A DNA stretch of 64,000 nt, from positions 33,346,501 to 33,410,500 of the forward strand of contig JAZHRO010000026.1 of NCBI GenBank assembly GCA_037157565.1, written 5' to 3'. Positions 61,454-64,000 of the stretch are shown one piece after another. Position 1 is the stretch's first letter, and every line of letters starts with the position of its first letter. This DNA comes from Thalassia testudinum (lineage: Eukaryota > Streptophyta > Magnoliopsida > Alismatales > Hydrocharitaceae). The position numbers and the translations under genes were made by a program. A model generated the notes under the pieces. It worked only from the letters and a program-made list of their open reading frames with translations, ran no database searches and was not told where the DNA came from.

Positions 61454-61469
61454 TACCCCCATGCCTAGC
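61454..61469 (-). other. Polypurine tract
   Basis: Read on -, GCTAGGCATGGGGGTA directly precedes the LTR start, as required of the plus-strand primer. It is the only terminal polypurine tract of family A in this window. Confidence 0.85.
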
Positions 61470-62981
61470 TTTTGCTAGTCCCTTAGCAAAAACTTAAGGT
61501 TTCAACCCTTGTTCTAGACCATGAAGTTTTTAATAGCTTTAGATAAGTGCTTTTTTATTTGCGCTCAGATTAGGTTAGAATGCTGACCATAGGCCTAAAA
61601 GGTACTCTAGTACCAATCAAGATCCAAATCTGTCTAGCCTTAGCCTCAGTCTTTAGCAAAGGTTTTTAAGGCCCACAAGAACTAACCTAAGGTTTATTGG
61701 ACTTTGTGGTTAAAGCACCCGTGCTTGAAATGATTTTAGCCCTGGCTCAGTTCGCAGTGCGTTTTGTAAGAGAGAGATAGAAAGTTTTTCTGTTTGGAGA
61801 GTTTTCTCTCTCTTTTTCTTTTTAGTTCTAGCCTAGGATTGGCTTTTCAACACGGTCTGTATCAGATTCCTTGCTCCCATCATCAATCCTCAAGGGTTCC
61901 TGGCGATCGATGCTTCGAGATAGCACCGCCCATGGCAACCCCCGGAACCCTGGCTATTGAGATTTCGAGATAATCCCATCCATGGTGTTCCGTGGCCGAA
62001 TCCAGACCCTGGCAATTGACACTTCGAGATAATGTCATCCATGGAATCTGAACCAGCAGAGTGCTTACATGCCCCCAGTAGGATATGTAAATATCCTAAG
62101 AGACAAGCACCGAGGAGATGATATTTTGTTACGCATCTTCGAGGGGATTTCCCGCCTCTCCGCGCTGGGAACTCGTCCAAATCAACTTGTGTTGATCGTC
62201 CGCTCCTATTCTAGGTGTTCTTTTCAGAATTTTGCGACGCTTCTGCGTGATTCTGATTTTTACGCTTACTGAACCAGGCTGTGTGTGAGGTTAGGGTGCT
62301 TAGGTTACTGAGTCCCGTAAACAAAAAATTAGTTAACGAGGCCAAATACTTCCTAAGCCTTAGACCTAATACTTCAGCTTTTCATTTTCCTCAACCTCTT
62401 GAGGAGTGTCCAGATCTTAATGGGTACTAAGAGTCTATTCAAGAATGCCTAAGGTTTGCATTCTTACTAATCTCATTGTGCACTTTTCAGTTATTTTCTT
62501 GAATGAGGTCTAGAACTTAGGTTAATTCCTTAGTTCCTTACTAATGACTATCACTTTTTCTCATAATTTTGTGCTCCTTTTTCATTTTATTTCTTTTCTC
62601 CTTCTCCTTCACAAAATTTCCTTCTCCTCTTTTCCTTTTTTTAATTTTTATGGTATTTTTGGCATATGTGAATTTTTTGTTTGAAACCTTTTCTTACAAG
62701 TTTTTGCACTTTCATACCCCCCCATGCCTAAGATTTGCAATGTCCTCATTGTAACCTAGGGGTTTTTATTCAACTAAGTTCATACAGTAGGATAGCTGTT
62801 TTGATGAGTGAATGGGTCGGGGTGACTGTTGCGGACGATTTCTAATCTCAGATGCAAGCACCTGAGGTGGAGTCGGCTGTCCTAAAGTGTGAACTTCAAG
62901 TGCAAAAAGCTGTCAGAACAAGTTTCAGGTTTTCAAAGAGAATGACGGGCTGCCTCCCGTTGAGTGCTAAATTTGATGCCT
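61470..62981 (-). other. 3' UTR of non-autonomous element
   Basis: Homologous to the palindrome 3' UTRs from about 61540 to 62980. It includes the triple repeat (61890-62045), the 96-codon sense frame (61890-62180, one residue different) and the internal polypurine-like motif (62712-62729). The stretch 61470-61536 has no counterpart in the palindrome arms. Confidence 0.8.
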
Positions 62982-63998
62982 TCAGCCAAGCGGGAAATGC
63001 GATGGAGAGGGGATGGTCAAATCAGTGGAGTTTTGTAAGACAAGCACCTTGATTAAGAGCCTGGTTGGTCCAACCAGGTGCTTGCTCAGATCAACAGGCT
63101 GATGATGCAGCCCAAACCCAATCAATCTGGTGGGTTGATAGATGTGGATAAAAAGGTGTGGAACCCACCATATACTATGAAGCTCAGATAGATGTGGAAG
63201 TGTAAACGCAGGGTTTGGCTGAGTCGAATCAGCCTGGTCAAAGTAGGGACTCGTAGAATAATCAGTGGTTGATGCAGGAACCCTACAGGGGTGATCAGAG
63301 AATGATAGAGCATGGTATGTAGTCTGATCAATGTTCGAAACCCGATGTGGAAATGCAATCGGCTCGGTGAGAGGTGAATCTGAATAGAAATTGAGTCCGG
63401 TTGCGGGTCGGGGTTTGGGAGAGGTTTTGATCCGTTCTGTGTGTGCGGACGAGGTGGCCATTGTGTACGAGGGCTCTTCTAGAAACAGATGATAGGTGAT
63501 TTTCTGTAGAGAGTCCTCTGGGTAACTATCAAATGCCGGAAGAGTGTTTGTAGGATGAAAGGAATCGGATTCGAGAAAAAATTTGGATTCTTGGTTGCAA
63601 TCACTCTTGGCATTTTCTGTTTTTGGTTCCTGAGGATCGAAAAGGAATGATTCTGTGTTATCGGTGATCTCGGGAGTCAGGACCTCAGAGTCGGAGTTAG
63701 AGTCATGAGAACTGAGGTCATAGATAGGCCTGGCGTGTTCAGGAAGGGGAATCTCTCCGCAATTATAGTCAGATTTGAAATTGTCGGAGAGTTGGCGAAA
63801 ATGAGATTCATGATCATGAATTCCACCACAGCAAAAATTATCAAATGTGGAATCAGCAGCCTGATTGGGGTCTAGCCTATATGTCAATTCTGGGCTCGAA
63901 AAGTTATTCTGTCTAGGCTCAAGCTCCAAGCTGGTAGGATAGACCCAATTAAAATCCAACTCGTCCAACTCCTCAGTTTCTGTATCATAAATTGGCAT
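62982..63998 (-). CDS. Unrecognised ORF in place of gag-pol; runs to window edge
   Basis: At least 338 codons on -, with a possible start (MPIYDTETEELDELDFNW) at the window edge; the frame may extend further. It occupies the place where pol ends in the other family-A copies: the stop at 62982 is followed by 3' UTR homologous to that after 10105. The product is acidic in its N-terminal two thirds, rich in Ser, Thr, Pro and Asp, and contains no protease, RT, RNase H or integrase motif. I see no signal peptide or convincing membrane segment. A hydrophobic patch HSIWWVPHLFIHIY lies near residue 275. Long and open despite nearby decay of other copies. It could be a captured or lineage-specific protein, or a frame kept open by chance. 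Function unknown. Confidence 0.55.
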   Translation of the reverse strand: MPIYDTETEELDELDFNWVYPTSLELEPRQNNFSSPELTYRLDPNQAADSTFDNFCCGGIHDHESHFRQLSDNFKSDYNCGEIPLPEHARPIYDLSSHDSNSDSEVLTPEITDNTESFLFDPQEPKTENAKSDCNQESKFFLESDSFHPTNTLPAFDSYPEDSLQKITYHLFLEEPSYTMATSSAHTERIKTSPKPRPATGLNFYSDSPLTEPIAFPHRVSNIDQTTYHALSFSDHPCRVPASTTDYSTSPYFDQADSTQPNPAFTLPHLSELHSIWWVPHLFIHIYQPTRLIGFGLHHQPVDLSKHLVGPTRLLIKVLVLQNSTDLTIPSPSHFPLG

Positions 63999-64000
63999 GT

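Overview
The window is angiosperm nuclear DNA built almost entirely from nested LTR retrotransposons. It contains no rRNA or tRNA gene and no intact host gene. Plant origin is shown by Athila-type Ty3/gypsy elements (tRNA-Asp primer-binding site, FMDD reverse transcriptase, LTRs of 1.6-2.8 kb), Tekay/Del-like chromoviruses (initiator tRNA-Met primer-binding site, FIDD reverse transcriptase), CACTA-like DNA-transposon ends and intron-containing fragments of a plant CDK/MAK-like kinase gene. Athila-on-Athila nesting suggests pericentromeric heterochromatin. I cannot name the species.

Layout. 1-702: gag fragment of an Athila element here called family A (+). 703-22490: a 21.8-kb palindrome of two family-A elements joined tail to tail at 11585/11586. 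Each arm has an LTR, tRNA-Asp primer-binding site, leader, a single-frame gag-pol of 5700 nt and a 3' UTR, but no polypurine tract or 3' LTR. The left arm has three premature stops and the right arm one. 22491-30233: decayed family-B Athila (-), from integrase back to gag, leader, primer-binding site and 1.64-kb LTR. 30234-32823: 5'-truncated chromovirus LTR (+). 32824-39454: decayed Tekay-like element (-) with gag-pol, primer-binding site and LTR. 39455-42055: remnants of an LTR and a CACTA terminus. 42056-49537: a possible CACTA-like element enclosing kinase-gene exons. 49780-51111: chromovirus gag-protease remnant (+). 51112-54293: family-C Athila 5' part (+). 54294-58793: old family-A copy (+) with LTR, leader and gag. 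58794-64000: family-A-related element (-), 3' LTR first, whose coding region is an unrecognised ORF rather than gag-pol.

How the pieces relate. Family A supplies a complete protein set in one polyprotein (capsid, protease, RT, RNase H, integrase), though every copy here carries stops. The element at the right edge keeps family-A LTR, polypurine tract and 3' UTR but encodes something else, so it looks like a non-autonomous partner needing family-A proteins. Insertions are layered: chromovirus, then chromovirus LTR, then family B, then family A on the left; chromovirus, then C, then old A, then the non-autonomous A on the right.

Most notable observations: the palindromic tail-to-tail pair with unrelated flanks; a 17-nt hairpin forming the extreme U3 terminus of Athila LTRs, with stem sequence changing in a compensated way between families; the non-autonomous element with an unrecognised ORF; a leader block conserved just before gag; and captured kinase exons. 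All comparisons were made by eye.
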